64,000 nucleotides of DNA from Melastoma dodecandrum (Eukaryota; Streptophyta; Magnoliopsida; Myrtales; Melastomataceae), in NCBI GenBank assembly GCA_029817715.1, contig JARUPY010000087.1:2480001-2544000 (forward strand), in the 5' to 3' direction. Both the position numbers and the translations under genes were made by a program. The stretch's first letter is position 1. Every line of letters starts with the position of its first letter. The notes below the pieces were generated by a model that saw only the letters and a program-made list of their open reading frames with translations, had not been told where the DNA came from and searched no databases. Below, piece by piece: positions 44,335 through 56,136 of this stretch.

Positions 44335-46942
44335 ATGGGAAAAAATACTAGAAGTGGTGTGAACCGCGATCCCCCACCTCCATTAGATGGAGACAATACT
44401 TTTCAAATAGGGGATGCGATCACTGAAAATGTGGCCCTAAGTGGTCAATTGAACGAGACACAAACCGAGTTCGTGGGTCACGCGCCTTCCGAATTCATAT
44501 CCAGGCTCGAATTCCACTAGGAATTTAACGATATGAAGAACTTAGTTGACAGGCGGATATCTGGACTGGAAAACAATATAACTCGGATTCTAGAGCAAGT
44601 CAGTGCCTTAAATAGGCCCAGTGCTGTTGCAGCTGCGAACAACCCCATAGACAGGGAATTCTCCTTTATGGGAGATGCGCGGCGCACCGAGAAAAGGAGT
44701 GTCTCTTTCCAGAATGATGATGACCCTTGGAATGGTGATAACCAATACCCTGCAGAATTGAGGGACAGGACATCCCCTTCTAGGCCAGCCTCTTCTCGAT
44801 CGCCCACAGAATGGAGGCAAAATGTTGTCTATGCGGTAAACCTTGAGGACGAGTACGGCGAGGCTCAAGGCGAGACAAATAGATATGCACCTTCCGTCCC
44901 CGCTCGTCGACCTGAAAAAGCCCCCATAGAAGAAATTCCGCCAGGAGACTTGCCAAGCGCAAGGGGTCCGTCCCAGGTAGAAAGTTTTTATACTAAAGTC
45001 CCTGTAGACTCACTGCCAGCAAGGAGCGTCGAAAGGGCACCTGGCGCAGGAGAAAAATGGGGTCAAGACCTTGTACGAGAGCCGGTTGGTCGTCCACCCC
45101 CATTAAATCTGAGGGAAACGATAGCCCAAGTGCTAGAACAGATGGTACCTGGAGTCGTGAGACAGGATGATCCTAACTTCTACAGGAATCCTTATCAGGC
45201 ATATGTCGACAGGGAGTTCCCATGACCCAGAGGGTATAGAGTGCCTGATTTCACCCGCTTCTCAGGAGAGGATGAAATGACCCCTCTGGAGCATATAGCG
45301 CGATTCACCCATCAACAAGGGGAAGCTGCGGCCAATGATTTTTGGAAACTAAAGTTGTTTCCAAACTCCTTCACGGGAGATGCCTTTACATGGTACGCTA
45401 GTCTACCCCCTGGATCGGTGGCATCATGGACAGAAATGCAGAGTAGCTTTATGAAGGCATTTGCCCGCCTGGACTCGCCCTTGTCGATCTTTGAAGTAAT
45501 GCGCTTGAAGCACGCCGCTGGTGAACATCCAGGGCAGTTTCTGATGCGCTTGCGGAAAGCACTGCTTCGCTGTAGACCAGCAATCCCAGAAAGAGATCAA
45601 CTCATGGTGGCATTGAATGCCTTATCTATCCCTTTTAAAAAGAAATTACAATGAGAGAGGTTCACCGACCTCTACGATCTCGCCTGGAGAGCGACTGAGT
45701 ACCATCAATTATTGTTGGAAGAAGCCCAGTCTACGCGCACCTATCAGCTAGAGACTGTTGAGGTAGACATGGCCGAGTTCATAAAAGGGGAGGCCACCGT
45801 TTGTGAGCCATTAACACGAAGGAATTCCAAAGCAAAAGCTTCCCAGAAAACAGGGGAGGAAAGGATGCGATCTTTGACTGGCTTTTCCAGCGAAAACGAA
45901 TTAAGTTGAAGCCAGGCTATAGGACCCCCCAGACAGACAGAGAAAAGTCTAGGAATTTTTGCAAATGGCATGGGTCGTTTACACACACGACCAAGGATTG
46001 CTTATCCTTTAGGAACATTATTCACGACCTCATAGAGGCAAAAGAGTTATGTTTTCCTGAAGTCGACGAAGTCACTATGGTTGACGAGAAACCATTTGAT
46101 GATGAAATCGCTATTCATATGTTTGACATTTCTGATGTAGACATAAATCTCATAGAAGCTGATAATGGTTTCTCCCCGCAGGACACAAAATTATCTGGAG
46201 AGACCGTGGTGGCGAATGTCTTGTTCCGTAGACTGGCTGATAAGGGAGTAATTACCTGCCCAGCCAAGGCAATCGCCAGTAACCTCTGCTGTTGGCACAT
46301 GGATGACACGCACACTACTGATAGGTGTAACACCTTTCGAAGTATCTGCAGGCTAATCAAGGCGACACCTGGTATGATCTGACCCCGCTTGAGGAGGTGG
46401 CAATGGGAATAGGTTCTCCGGGATCACGAATTGCCCCTAATAATTCGCAAAGAGGATTCAAAAGTCCACCGAGTTTGGAACGCAGGGCAGCGATTCGAGG
46501 AGGCAGAGGTGGTCCCCATGGTAGAGGAAGGGTGCCCGAACACCACTCTCATGCTGTGGAGCGCTCCAGGCGGCAATTGGAGTTCAACAATTCGCTGATC
46601 CAGCACAAAGCTAAGCAGGAAAATGATGGTCACATCCATGAATCGCGCCCTCTAGCAAGTGCGACTGATAGAGCTCAGCGAGGGGACGAAGCACAGAGGA
46701 AAGGAGCTAAGTCAAGGTATGGCACACATAAAGTCGACGCCCAAGCAATCCAAATGGGACCGCCGATCGCTCAGTTCTTGGACGAGAAGTTGCTGTGCCA
46801 GAAGTGCAAACTGATCGGGCGAAACAGGATTCTGATTACGCAACTCTGTACAGCATGCTGTGTGAGCTATTTTCTCAAGCTCGTAGACCTATCAGCGAAT
46901 GGAGAGATCGTGGTCCAGCCAGCTTACCATGTGACTACATAA
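44335..46942 (+). pseudogene. Gag of element B
   Basis: Starts at ATG 44335 (MGKNTRSGVNRDPPPP). In-frame stops at 44518-44520 (TAG in EFH_EFND), near 45223 (TGA in EFP_PRGYRV) and near 45652 (TGA in KLQ_ERF) break the protein. A small deletion near 45865 removes the KYSFDVDKAD-like segment and shifts the frame. The core PDFTRFSGEDEMTPLEHIARF and WKLKLFPNSFTGDAFTWY is kept, as are the two CX2HX4HX4C knuckles (CKWHGSFTHTTKDC and CCWHMDDTHTTDRC). Downstream LCQKCKLIGRNR and LCTACC form a possible third zinc-binding cluster. Homologous to Gag of A throughout. Confidence 0.88.
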
Positions 46943-47850
46943 TTCGGAAATGAAACAGGGACCGTCACGAACAGTCGTGGGATATGATCCGTTCGTTGAG
47001 GACTTCGTTGAGGTATGTCAGACCACCATCGATTCTAAGAAATCAAGAATGGTGAAGGTGACTAACCCTTCGAAATATTGGCAGAAAGCTGTGGGTAAAA
47101 CAACTTTACCACCACAGACCCGGAAAAGGAGAGACAGACGTCTAAGTCACGTCACACATGCATTCCTTGTACATCACTGCCACCTTTGATGAAACTGTGG
47201 TGAACCGCGTCTTAGTAGACAATGGAGCCACTATAAACGTACTGCCGTTGTCCAGGTTTAAAATGCTTGGATACAATCCGTGCGACCTGGAAAAAACGGA
47301 TGTAACCGTGAGCGGTTTCAATGGCAGGAAATCAGAATGATTAGGGATCTTCTCAGTACACCTAGGTGTGGGTCGACAGGAAAAAGAAACTGCCTTTTTC
47401 GTCATAGACATAGTTCCTACCTTCAACGCTTTGCTTGGTCGTGATTGGCTTAATAAAGCCGCCGCTATACCATCTACTTTACATAGGGAATAAATGTTGT
47501 GGCTTGATTTTGAGGTTGAAATCATTAAGGCTGATGGTTATTCCTGTTGTGATAGAAATATTTTGCATGCAGAGACGAGCAAGACCGTGAAAGACCTTAC
47601 GAGCTGGGTGATCCTACAGTCGGTCCCCTAGGCCAGCCGTCCGGAAAATTCGATTACATCGTAGACTACGGTACATCGCATCCCAAACCTGAGGGGGTGG
47701 CCCAATCATCCCGACAGGTTGGGGCGACAAGTTCACTGACAAAGACATAGAGGAGGTCTTGCAAGAGGTTAATTCAAGCGAGAACCCCGCTGAGGAAAGC
47801 TGAAATATTTGAGATAAAAGAGACAAGAGAGAAGCTTTAGAGGGACAACA
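46943..47850 (+). pseudogene. Protease region of element B (internal deletion)
   Basis: The linker GYDPFVEDFVEVCQTTIDSK leads to RRLSHVTH, where about 110 codons present in element A are missing and the frame shifts. The protease then reads in another frame: MHSLYITATFDETVVNRVL, VDNGATINVLPLSRFKML, and after a TGA at 47338-47340 the SVHLGVGRQEKETAFFVID and FNALLGRDWLNK segments. A further stop is at about 47490. The downstream linker is also damaged. No active protease could be made. Confidence 0.8.
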
Positions 47851-48283
47851 AAGTGCCGGAGCGAAGTTGGAGCCCGATAGACTCCTGCAGGAGGGAACTT
47901 ATGGACCAGAATGAAGAGAGGGATGCGACGGTCGCTGATGTCCTCCAGCGACTCCGAGTCTATAAAGAAGGACGTTTCTGGGACCAGTCTACGTCGTCTT
48001 TAGCAATAAATTTAACAGGGCTTAGAGCGCCCGATGCTTGTAATAACCCCGTGTCCACTAGTCTTGGTGGTAACAACGGTCGTGAATCCTTGATGATCCC
48101 ATGTGACCCTTTAGTCAGGGTTAATTTGGGAAGCGAGGCTTCTCCTAGGAATCTTTTCATTAGTTCATCAATAAATAAAGTTTTTTTTATGCGATCAAGG
48201 ATGTACTTGAGGAGTTTAAAGATTGCTTCCCTTGGGATTACACCGAAATGCCAGGGCTAGACCGTAGACTGGTATAACATACT

Positions 48284-50128
48284 TTGCCTATCAAGAAAGA
48301 TTTTAAGCCAATACAACAGGCTCCGAGACGAATGTCTAGAGAAGTGACGCAATTGGTGTTTGAAGAAGTAAAAAAGCTCGTTCGGGCAGGATATATAAGG
48401 ACCTCGCGGTATACAGAATGGATCTCTAGCATTGTTCCTGTATTGAAGAAAAACGGAAAGATCAGAGTTTGTGTAGATTTCAGATATTTAAATCGTGCTA
48501 CCCCTAAGGACGAATATGCTATGCCTGTCGCAGATGACCTTATAGACAAAACTGCGGGCCATCAAGTCATGTCCTTTATGGACGGCTTTTCGGGTTACAA
48601 CCAGATCTTCATCGCAGAAGAAGATGTTCACAAAACTGTGTTTAGGTGTCCGCTAGGCATTTTTGAATGGGTAGTAATGCCTTTTGGTTTGAAAAACGCT
48701 GGGGCTACTTATCAGCGAGCAATGAACACCATATTTGATGCCTATCTAGGAATAACAATAGAAGTCTACATCGACGACATAGTGGTCAAGTCGACAAAGG
48801 AAGAGTTGCATGTTGAACATTTGAGAAGTGCCTTTTTGAAAATGAGAACACACCAGCTGAAGTTGAATCCTCTTAAGTGTGCCTTTGGAGTCAAGGCAGG
48901 GCATTTCCTAGGATTCCTAGTGCATCAACGTGGCATTGAAGTCGACCAAAACAAAGTAAAAGCCATTCAGAGCCTGCCAGCACCAAGGAATAAGAAAGAA
49001 TTGCAAGCTTTTTTAGGGAGAATTAATTACTTTCACAGGTTCATAGGGAATGTCGCAGGAAAGACAAAAGCCTTCTCTAATCTATTAAGAGGAAGAAGTG
49101 AATATAAATGGACTGAAAAACATGAAGAGGCTTTTAATGCCCTAAAAGGATACTTAATGCATCCACCAGTTCTGATTCCCCCTCAACAAGAAAAGCCCTT
49201 CATTCTTTACATAGCAGCTACTGGAACAACAATAGGCACAATGTTGGCGCAAACAGATCAGGACAGGCGCGAGAGGGCAGTCTACTATCTATCAAGACAG
49301 CTAACCCCGACTGAGGTTAGATACACTCCAAAAGAGAAGTTATGCCTGTCGGTATTCTATGCCGTAATGAAACTTAGACACTACATTGGGAACAGGGAAG
49401 TCTACGTGGTGTCTAAGTCGCCCATAATTAAATATTTCTTCGAAAGTCCATTACTAGCTGGACGTATCAGCAAATGGAGCCTAATTCTTTCCCCGTATGA
49501 TCTAAGGTACAAATCCCAGCAGTCTGTCAAAGGGCAAGTACTAGCTGATTTCTTAGTGGATCATGACCCAAACCTGTCGATAGATCAAGAAGAGAAAATC
49601 GACGATATCTGGCAGACGTGGTTTGATGGTTCATCTACAAGAAACGGAGCAGGGATAAAAGTTCATATAATGTCCCCTATGGGCAGAGACATCAGGTTGG
49701 CCTTTCGTTTACACAAATTGTCAACCAACAATGCTACTGAATATGAAGCGTTGATAACAGCGCTAAAAGAACTCCTTTCATTAAAAGCAGAGCGAGTTCG
49801 AATCAAGGGTGATTCCCAGTTGGTTATCAACCAGATAAATGAGGAGTGTTCGTGTCAAGAGAAGTTGCGACCTTACCTTGACATGGATCGACAATTGGTC
49901 GCACGCTTTGAAAGTATAACTTTTCATTTCATAAGCGGCGACGAAAACAGAGTAGCTAATAGATTGGCACAACTCGCCTCAGGTTATAGTGGGAAAGTCA
50001 ACCTAGGAGATTTGATAGAAATAGAGTCGCATTTGCAGCCAAGAAATAATGTCATGGCTATAGACATAATGAAGCAAGACGAAGATTGGAGAAAACCAAT
50101 CATAGATTTTCTCTCTGACCCGAGTTAA
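48284..50128 (+). CDS. Reverse transcriptase with two RNase H domains (element B)
   Basis: A 614-codon open frame, the longest uninterrupted part of any element here; in the intact polyprotein it would begin further upstream. Reverse transcriptase: KKNGKIRVCVDFRYLNRA, DKTAGHQVMSFMDGFSGYNQ, FGLKNAGATYQRAMN, the catalytic VYIDDIVVKS, and HFLGFLVHQRGIEVDQNK. First RNase H-like domain: FILYIAATGTTIGTMLAQ, ERAVYYLSRQLTPTEVRY, YVVSKSPIIKYFFESPLL. Second, archaeal-type RNase H: TWFDGSSTRNGAGIKVH (Asp), ATEYEALITALKELL (Glu), GDSQLVINQINEE (Asp), GDENRVANRLAQLAS, where Asn takes the place of the usual last Asp. It would copy the element RNA into DNA and remove the RNA strand. In A the same change is present. 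Confidence 0.9.
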   Translation: MPIKKDFKPIQQAPRRMSREVTQLVFEEVKKLVRAGYIRTSRYTEWISSIVPVLKKNGKIRVCVDFRYLNRATPKDEYAMPVADDLIDKTAGHQVMSFMDGFSGYNQIFIAEEDVHKTVFRCPLGIFEWVVMPFGLKNAGATYQRAMNTIFDAYLGITIEVYIDDIVVKSTKEELHVEHLRSAFLKMRTHQLKLNPLKCAFGVKAGHFLGFLVHQRGIEVDQNKVKAIQSLPAPRNKKELQAFLGRINYFHRFIGNVAGKTKAFSNLLRGRSEYKWTEKHEEAFNALKGYLMHPPVLIPPQQEKPFILYIAATGTTIGTMLAQTDQDRRERAVYYLSRQLTPTEVRYTPKEKLCLSVFYAVMKLRHYIGNREVYVVSKSPIIKYFFESPLLAGRISKWSLILSPYDLRYKSQQSVKGQVLADFLVDHDPNLSIDQEEKIDDIWQTWFDGSSTRNGAGIKVHIMSPMGRDIRLAFRLHKLSTNNATEYEALITALKELLSLKAERVRIKGDSQLVINQINEECSCQEKLRPYLDMDRQLVARFESITFHFISGDENRVANRLAQLASGYSGKVNLGDLIEIESHLQPRNNVMAIDIMKQDEDWRKPIIDFLSDPS

Positions 50129-51391
50129 AAGGTTAAACAGCGAATTAAAGTCCAGGCACTAGCGTATGTCCTTCTAGACGGTGTCCTCTATAAGAAGGAT
50201 ACTAATGGGGTACTTCTGAGGTGTGTAGACTTAGGAGAAGCTACCCCAATAATGTTAGAAACCCATGAAGGACTCTGCGGGTCGCATCAATCGGGAATTA
50301 AAATGTGTTGGATTATTCGGAGACACGGGTTCTATTGGCCATCAATGATGAAAAATTGATTTGAAATGGCTATGGGATGTCAAGATTGCCAGCGACACGG
50401 CCCATCGACTCGTGCACCAGCAACTGACTTGATTCCCATAGTCAAACCTTGGCCTTTTAGAACTTGGGCTTTAGATATAATAGGAGAGATTCACCCCCAC
50501 TCTAGTCGAGGGGACGCGTTCATCTTGGTAGCAACTGACTACTTCCCTAAGTGGATAGAAGCTCAAGTATACAAGAAAATCGACCACAGCGAAGTGATTG
50601 ATTTCTTGCGAATTTGCATCATCTATCGCTTTGGCATTCCTCAAAACATTGTTGTAGACAATGGGACAGCTTTTAACAATGCCAAGGTGAGGGAATTCGC
50701 TGAAGAGTTTGGCTTCACAATTTCAAACTCTACCCCGTATTTCCCATAAGCGAATGGGCAGGCTGAAGCATCTAACAAACTAATAAAAAACAATATCCAA
50801 AAGATGATTGGGAGTAATCCGAGAAAGTGGCATGAAGCGTTAAATGACACCTTATGGGCTCTAAGAGTCACTAAGCGAGAAGGTACCGGAGAAACTCCAT
50901 TCGCGTTAGTCTACGGGCATGACGCGATTCTACCCATAGAAATGAGGTATAAGTCGCTTCGCGTTGCACAGTCAAGTCTACAAGATGAAGCTATGTTTAT
51001 AGCTCTAGAGGAATTAGAGAAGAAGAGGTTAGAGGTTGTAGACAAGTTAGAAGCACACAAGCAAAGAGTAGCCCGACACTACAATAAGAAGGTAGTCCAT
51101 AAACACTTTAACGTCGGCGACTTGGTCTGGAAAATGGTGTTGCCACTAAAATCCAAGGATCAAGTACTAGGAAAATGGTCCCCAAATTGGGAGGGACCAT
51201 ACCAGGTAATTGAAGCCTATCCAACGAATAGTTATAGGTTGTCAACGCTCGAAGGGGCTAAACAACCGCTGAAAATTAACGGTAAGTATTTGAAGCAATA
51301 CAAGAAGACCATCTGGGAATCTCACAAAAGAATTTTGGAGAAGCGTTTCCCGGCCATCGCGAAAGAGATCGTGCAAAGAAAAGAACCTTAA
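50129..51391 (+). pseudogene. Integrase region of element B
   Basis: Follows the reverse transcriptase frame after a TAA (Gln codon CAA in A). It keeps HEGLCGSHQSG...CQDCQRHGP (zinc-binding), ALDIIGEIHPHSSRGDAFI, VATDYFPKWIEA, VDNGTAFNNAKVREFAEEFG and the C-terminal VGDLVWKMVLPLKSKDQVLG and GKYLKQYKKTIWESHKR. Further stops: TGA near 50357 (MMKN_FEMAM) and TAA near 50747 (STPYFP_ANGQAE). The 195 codons at 50804-51391 are open. The end lies 127 bp from the stop of the antisense PMD gene. Confidence 0.87.
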
Positions 51392-51518
51392 GGGCGTCTA
51401 CACAGCTGTAGACCTATGAACGTGCGCACAGAATATTGTCTACAGTGAATAAGTGAAAACAAAAGATTGCAAGAAAATAAAAATGCAGGTCGCCTAGGAG
51501 GGGTAACTCTGCTTAACA

Positions 51519-54512
51519 TTAAACTCTTCTATGAGTAAAGTCTCGTAGGTACAGTGTCCTAGTGCCGGACTGCGGTAATGAACTAACAGCCTCCACAAAC
51601 AAGAATGTAAGAACCTTGGCACGAGTCCGCTTTATAGTAAGCTCGTTCTGCTGGCGATACCAGGACTTTAGCTCATCTTGGTGTTGCCGAGCAGAGGCTT
51701 GGATAGGGCGATTTTCGAGCAAGGAGCCGATGGTGCTGATCCGATCTTTGAGATCGGCCTCATAACCCAAGAGTTCTTTAATCTTTTTTTGCACCTGTGA
51801 AAGCTGGGAAGATAATTCATCCCGTTGACTCTCAAGTAACTTGATGTCGGCTGCCTCTTCCTCCTGAGCTTGAAGTTTTTGGGCAATCCTGAACGTAGTG
51901 TCATCAAGTGCTTGAAAATCCGCTTGGTAAGCTGTCCATTCAGTCCAGAATTGCGCCCGGAAGTCTTCACAAGCAGCCTGCATCTGGATGTTGGCCGCCG
52001 GGGAGCGTTCTACTTCGTCGACCAGACCCTGAAGTTCCCTAAATTGAACTTCAGAAAACTTGTCAAGAAGAAGAAGATCCCCGATACGATCTACGTGCCG
52101 CACTAGCTGATCGTAGGCGCTGAGGCAGCCTGAGGTACCCTCTCCAGTAGCCACGCCGGAGGTACCCTCTCCAGCAGGCACACTTGAGGTACCTTCTCCG
52201 GTAGGCACACTTGGTGGTGGGGAGGAGAAAGGAGCAGTTTCTGCTGCAGTAGGTTGCGTAGCATCAGGATCGGCTCCCAAGGTACCAACCTCCTCTGAAA
52301 ACGCAGCTTCTGCCGTCGACATTGACGCTGCAACAATAGATGGGTTGACTTCGGGAGCGCCTGTTTCTTCCGGTGTTGCAACCTCTGTATCAATGATAAC
52401 AACATCCTCCTCCCCGAGTGTCGGGATTGGAGGGCTAGAAACAGAGACACCCTGTAGATTAAGGAAACATGCTAAATGTTAGAAACAAAGACAGGGGACG
52501 AAAACATTAATAGAAAGAGACTGACCTCTTCCACGGGCTCTATCGTAGTCTCCGGTGCAGGAGAAACTACAGGCACCAGAGCCATCATCTCTTGTCTAAG
52601 AATCAATAAGTGTTCTTGCTTCTCAAAAGGATTAGAGGAAATTTTACAGGGGACTCGTAGACTGAGCCAATAACTACCTTGGAGTCCCAGAGGAAACAGA
52701 ACCGGACCCCCGGGAGACCAGCTGAGTTTGCCTCAGCAACTTCGATATCGGGATGTTCTCCGAGTCAGAAGATGACGAGGATATAGCCCCGCGCTTGCGC
52801 TTCCCAAGCTTCCCCAAAGGCTGCCCCTCGACTTTAGGCTTTTTGCCTTTGATGGCAGAAGGTTGTTGTCGTCGAGCCGAGCGACTAGCCTGGGGAGGGG
52901 GACTTCCCTCAGAGGAAGAATCTCCAGAATCTGTAATCACAACCATAAAGATTAAAAGGAAATACTCCAATAACAGGGATATGAAACTCTTTAAAGCATA
53001 TAAAGCTTCTTTTACCGGTGATAAGCTTCTGACCAGACTTCAGCATCATGTCAGCAGACAAGTAAAGGTCCGGCTCAGCAGAAGTCTCGAAGAAAGTCAT
53101 TCCTTCGCGAAGAGCTCCAAAGGCGAGCGCCCACTGAATGGAGAAAGCTTCAGTAGCATAAGCTGGAGTACTATAAGGGGAAACTCCACATGATGAAGCT
53201 CTGCCTTCTGCGATAAGAGGACCAGGGAGGCCCGAATGGAGTCCTTTGAAAGGACGCAGCTATTCCTAATATGGAATGGGACATTGAAAGTATTGGAGAA
53301 GGGGACTGCAGACCTTTGAATGAAACCCAGTTGCCTTGCGCAGAGCTGGGGATTGTAGGCTTCAAAACCAAAGCCTGACTCCGTGGCGCACACTAGATCC
53401 CTGCTGGTCAACACAGAATCCCAGTATATACTCGACACCAGCTTCTTTCGGCGCTTGAGAACAGGGTGGCTGTTGGGAAACGGAGCCCAGTTGCGGCGTT
53501 CTCCTCGTCCAGCGTCAATGATGTGCTTCATGTGCCCTGTCACCGAAGCATGCAACCACTGGTTCCTGTTATGACAGCAAGCCTCTAGCGTGTGTGTCCC
53601 ATAATAGCCAACCTTGATAGCACCAGAAGGCATCTGGTAACCTGTAAGTCCTGGCATCCATGTGCAAGCCCACAGATGCACGAGCCAAAGAAGGCAACCA
53701 GCCGGATACTTGGGAAAAGGGCTCGTACAAGAGCTATTCCTATATAAGCTCTGGTAGATAAGACTCAATAAAAAGGGCACCCAGGCTACCTTGCTGGAAG
53801 CATTACTCAGAAAGTTGGCAATCCCGTAGACCAACTTTGGCACCCTCTTGCCAAGAAAGCAGAACACATACTTGCTCAGCCACACACTGAAGAATTCCAC
53901 TTCTTCAGCCTTTTCCCAAGCAGAAAGAGGGCGACCTCTGAGTAATTGGAGGTGCCTCGTCGCTGTATCCAGAATCTGGAGCATCCCTGATGGATTATGA
54001 TCACTATCCAAAGGGTAGAGGCGGACGGGAGTCCCAGCTACATAACTCTCCGTCAAGAAGTAAATATCCTCCAATGTGATAGTCATCGGGCCTTCTGGAA
54101 AGTAGAAGGAGTTGACTGAACTATTCCAAAAGGGGAGGAGGCTGGCGCATACCTGCGGGTCGCAATGCTTGGCGACCAAAGAAAGCTTCAGGAAGGCCCA
54201 AATCCCGCAGACTTTCAGCTTGCTCTCCAGCTTTTCTTGCCAACGGGAGAACCACTCCCGTACTAGGGCTTTCTCCACAGAGGGGAAGCACAAGAAGCCA
54301 CTCTTCTTCTCCCAGCCAAATGGGTCGATGAAACCCTCCCGGCAGATAGGGATTTGGTGCTCTGTGATGAGATATTCATGAGGAATAGGGTCCGGGAAAA
54401 GCGCGGGGTCAAGAACGGGACCCAGAGTTAGGCCTTTGCTGTCTGAGGTCCGGACAACGCCGGAAGGGCCAGCGCATTGCTGATGCCACTGGAAAGAAGC
54501 AAGCTTCGACAT
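51519..54512 (-). pseudogene. Antisense plant mobile domain (PMD) gene of element B
   Basis: On the strand opposite to gag-pol. Predicted exons: 54512-53016, 52930-52678, 52595-52526 and 52451-51519, all with GT/AG borders at the same places as in element A. The start is ATG 54512 (MSKLASFQWHQQ), although the frame is open from 54665. Exon 1 has the PMD core (NSSVNSFYFPEGPMTITLED, FLGKRVPKLVYGIANFLSNA). Exon 2 is Ser/Lys-rich (GKLGKRKRG, SSSSSDSEN). Exon 4 has three GEGTS repeats and a coiled coil (QEEEAADIKLLESQRDEL). Exon 1 is 1497 bp against 1498 in A: a one-base deletion near 53160 shifts its last part out of frame. Otherwise it is intact, about 900 residues. PMD (PF10536) function in retroelements is unknown. 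Confidence 0.82.
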
Positions 54513-54681
54513 GATCGGAGAGAAGTTTTTCCTAAGGAGAAGGCTAGGGTTTCGTAAGGAGCAAGTCTGCAAGGAAAAGAGAAGTAATACGTACGTCGCA
54601 AGTGAAAGGAGGGAAACGAAACGTTTTCCTTTTAAATCAGGAGACAGACAACTATGCTTAGGCAACAGAAGTCACCTCAGC

Positions 54682-54694
54682 AAAAAGAGGGGGG
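54682..54694 (+). other. Polypurine tract of element B
   Basis: AAAAAGAGGGGGG, four bases from the 3' LTR start at 54699. Confidence 0.85.
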
Positions 54695-54698
54695 CCTA

Positions 54699-55608
54699 TG
54701 TTGACACAATGGAATATCTTGGGCCTGTGCTAAGTCTATGGGCCCAGAAAAGCCCAACGTAGGATGCGGGCCTGAGCTAAGTCTACAGCCTGAACACACG
54801 ATCCCAACGCATAATTCAGAAAATCATAGGGATATTTAAAAACAAACTCCGAGATTCTTGGAAAGAAGTTGAGATCAAGCCACGTTTTGGAGGAGCATTA
54901 TGAGGACGTGTGAAGCGTGTAGGACAAGTAAAATTCAGTATAAAAGGAATTGACCCCCCTTGGGAAGAAGCACGATCAATCAGCCAAACACAAGCTTTGC
55001 ATTGCTCGTCACCCTTAGTTTAGTAGATACCTCGGCCTAGGTTATTTGGTCACTACCTTCAACACCAGAGTGAGCAACCGTAGCTCTGGTGATCACAGCC
55101 CTCCGCCAGCACTTCCACTGTCCCGGCGAGCAACCGTAACCGAGGCGACAACCCTCCGCCAGCACTTCCACCGTCCCGGCGAGCAACCGTAACCGGGACA
55201 ACAACCCTCTGCCACTAAGGTGTTCATCCAAGGCCTTAGTATCTACATCCGACCTTCGCCAGACTCTGCTTCACAGGGCGCAAGTCTACAGCGCACTGCA
55301 CCAAGTCTACAGCGTCAACAGTGACGTCAGCACCAAGTCTACAGCGCACTGTACCAAGTTTACAGCGTCAGCAGTGACGTCAGCCTCAGTCGCACATCCA
55401 GCAGCAAGTTTACAGCGCCTCCATCATTCGTACTACCGTTTTTCCTTCATTTTTTATGGCTGTAAGCGTTTGTTCACTTTTGTAAAGTTTCAATTTTGTA
55501 ACAGCTTTGTCCTTTATCATTGAAATTCATCTTTCTGGCGACCACGTACAATTCTCTGTGAGTCCAATTGCCAAATATTTCCGACGTGGTCCGTTTTCTA
55601 CGTGAACA
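54699..55608 (+). repeat. 3' LTR of element B
   Basis: 910 bp. TATAAAAG at 54939-54946, TGACGTCA at 55322-55329 and 55375-55382, an intact primer-like decamer TGGCGACCAC at 55536-55545 (73 bp from the end), last bases CGTGAACA followed by ATTAC. Confidence 0.97.
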
Positions 55609-55613
55609 ATTAC

Positions 55614-56086
55614 ATAGTCAAAAAGGGGGGGCGGCCGTAGGGATTCAAACTATTTAAAAGTGACGGGTGGTTTTTATATGGAATTATTCTCAATGCATTC
55701 TTTTTTCATTATCATTCATTTATGACAAAGGGATTTCATCCAACCAGACGGTAAGTCTTCTGTTTTTCTTAGAACCGTACGATTCTGACAGTAAAGTTTG
55801 TAAGAAGATAAGGACACTTGTCCTAAAATGGCTATCATATTACCTGGGGTTTATCTTCTTGGTGGTACCATCGGTGAAATGTCATGGCTATTTGACGTTT
55901 AAGAGTATTAGTTGGTTCCGAAGATGACACGTGACTCGATCGAAAAGATCGAACGCGGATTCTCACGACTTCGATCGCGAGAATATTCGTCGTCATATTT
56001 TTGCACTTTCAGCATTGGCAAGAAATCTCTCGCTAAATCCATTTAAAAAACACTTTAAACGAAGTCAACTGCATCCCGAAGTCATC
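55614..56086. other. Short spacer and promoter region of the STIG1-like gene
   Basis: No coding signal. It starts with a run of seven G residues (55625-55631). The direct promoter of the STIG1-like gene lies here, so element B sits only about 500 bp from it. Confidence 0.5.
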
Positions 56087-56087
56087 C

Positions 56088-56095
56088 TATAAATA
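56088..56095 (+). promoter_or_regulatory. TATA box of the STIG1-like gene
   Basis: CTATAAATAC, about 45 bp upstream of ATG 56137, a canonical plant TATA box. Confidence 0.75.
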
Positions 56096-56136
56096 CGAAC
56101 ACAACCCTCGTCCCCAATTACACATCCGAAACAGCA

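Larger units (their letters stand above)
43377..55608 (+). mobile_element. Element B: full-length Tat-like Ty3/gypsy element
   Basis: A 12.2-kb element on the plus strand: LTRs 43377-44285 and 54699-55608, primer site 44292-44309, gag, protease, reverse transcriptase with two RNase H domains, integrase, an antisense PMD gene (54512-51519), polypurine tract 54682-54694. The 5-bp target duplication ATTAC is perfect (43372-43376 and 55609-55613). The LTRs differ by about three changes in the first 80 bp, so it is younger than A but older than C. The 614-residue reverse transcriptase/RNase H frame is open, but gag, protease and integrase are broken. It inserted about 500 bp upstream of the STIG1-like gene. 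Confidence 0.97.
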
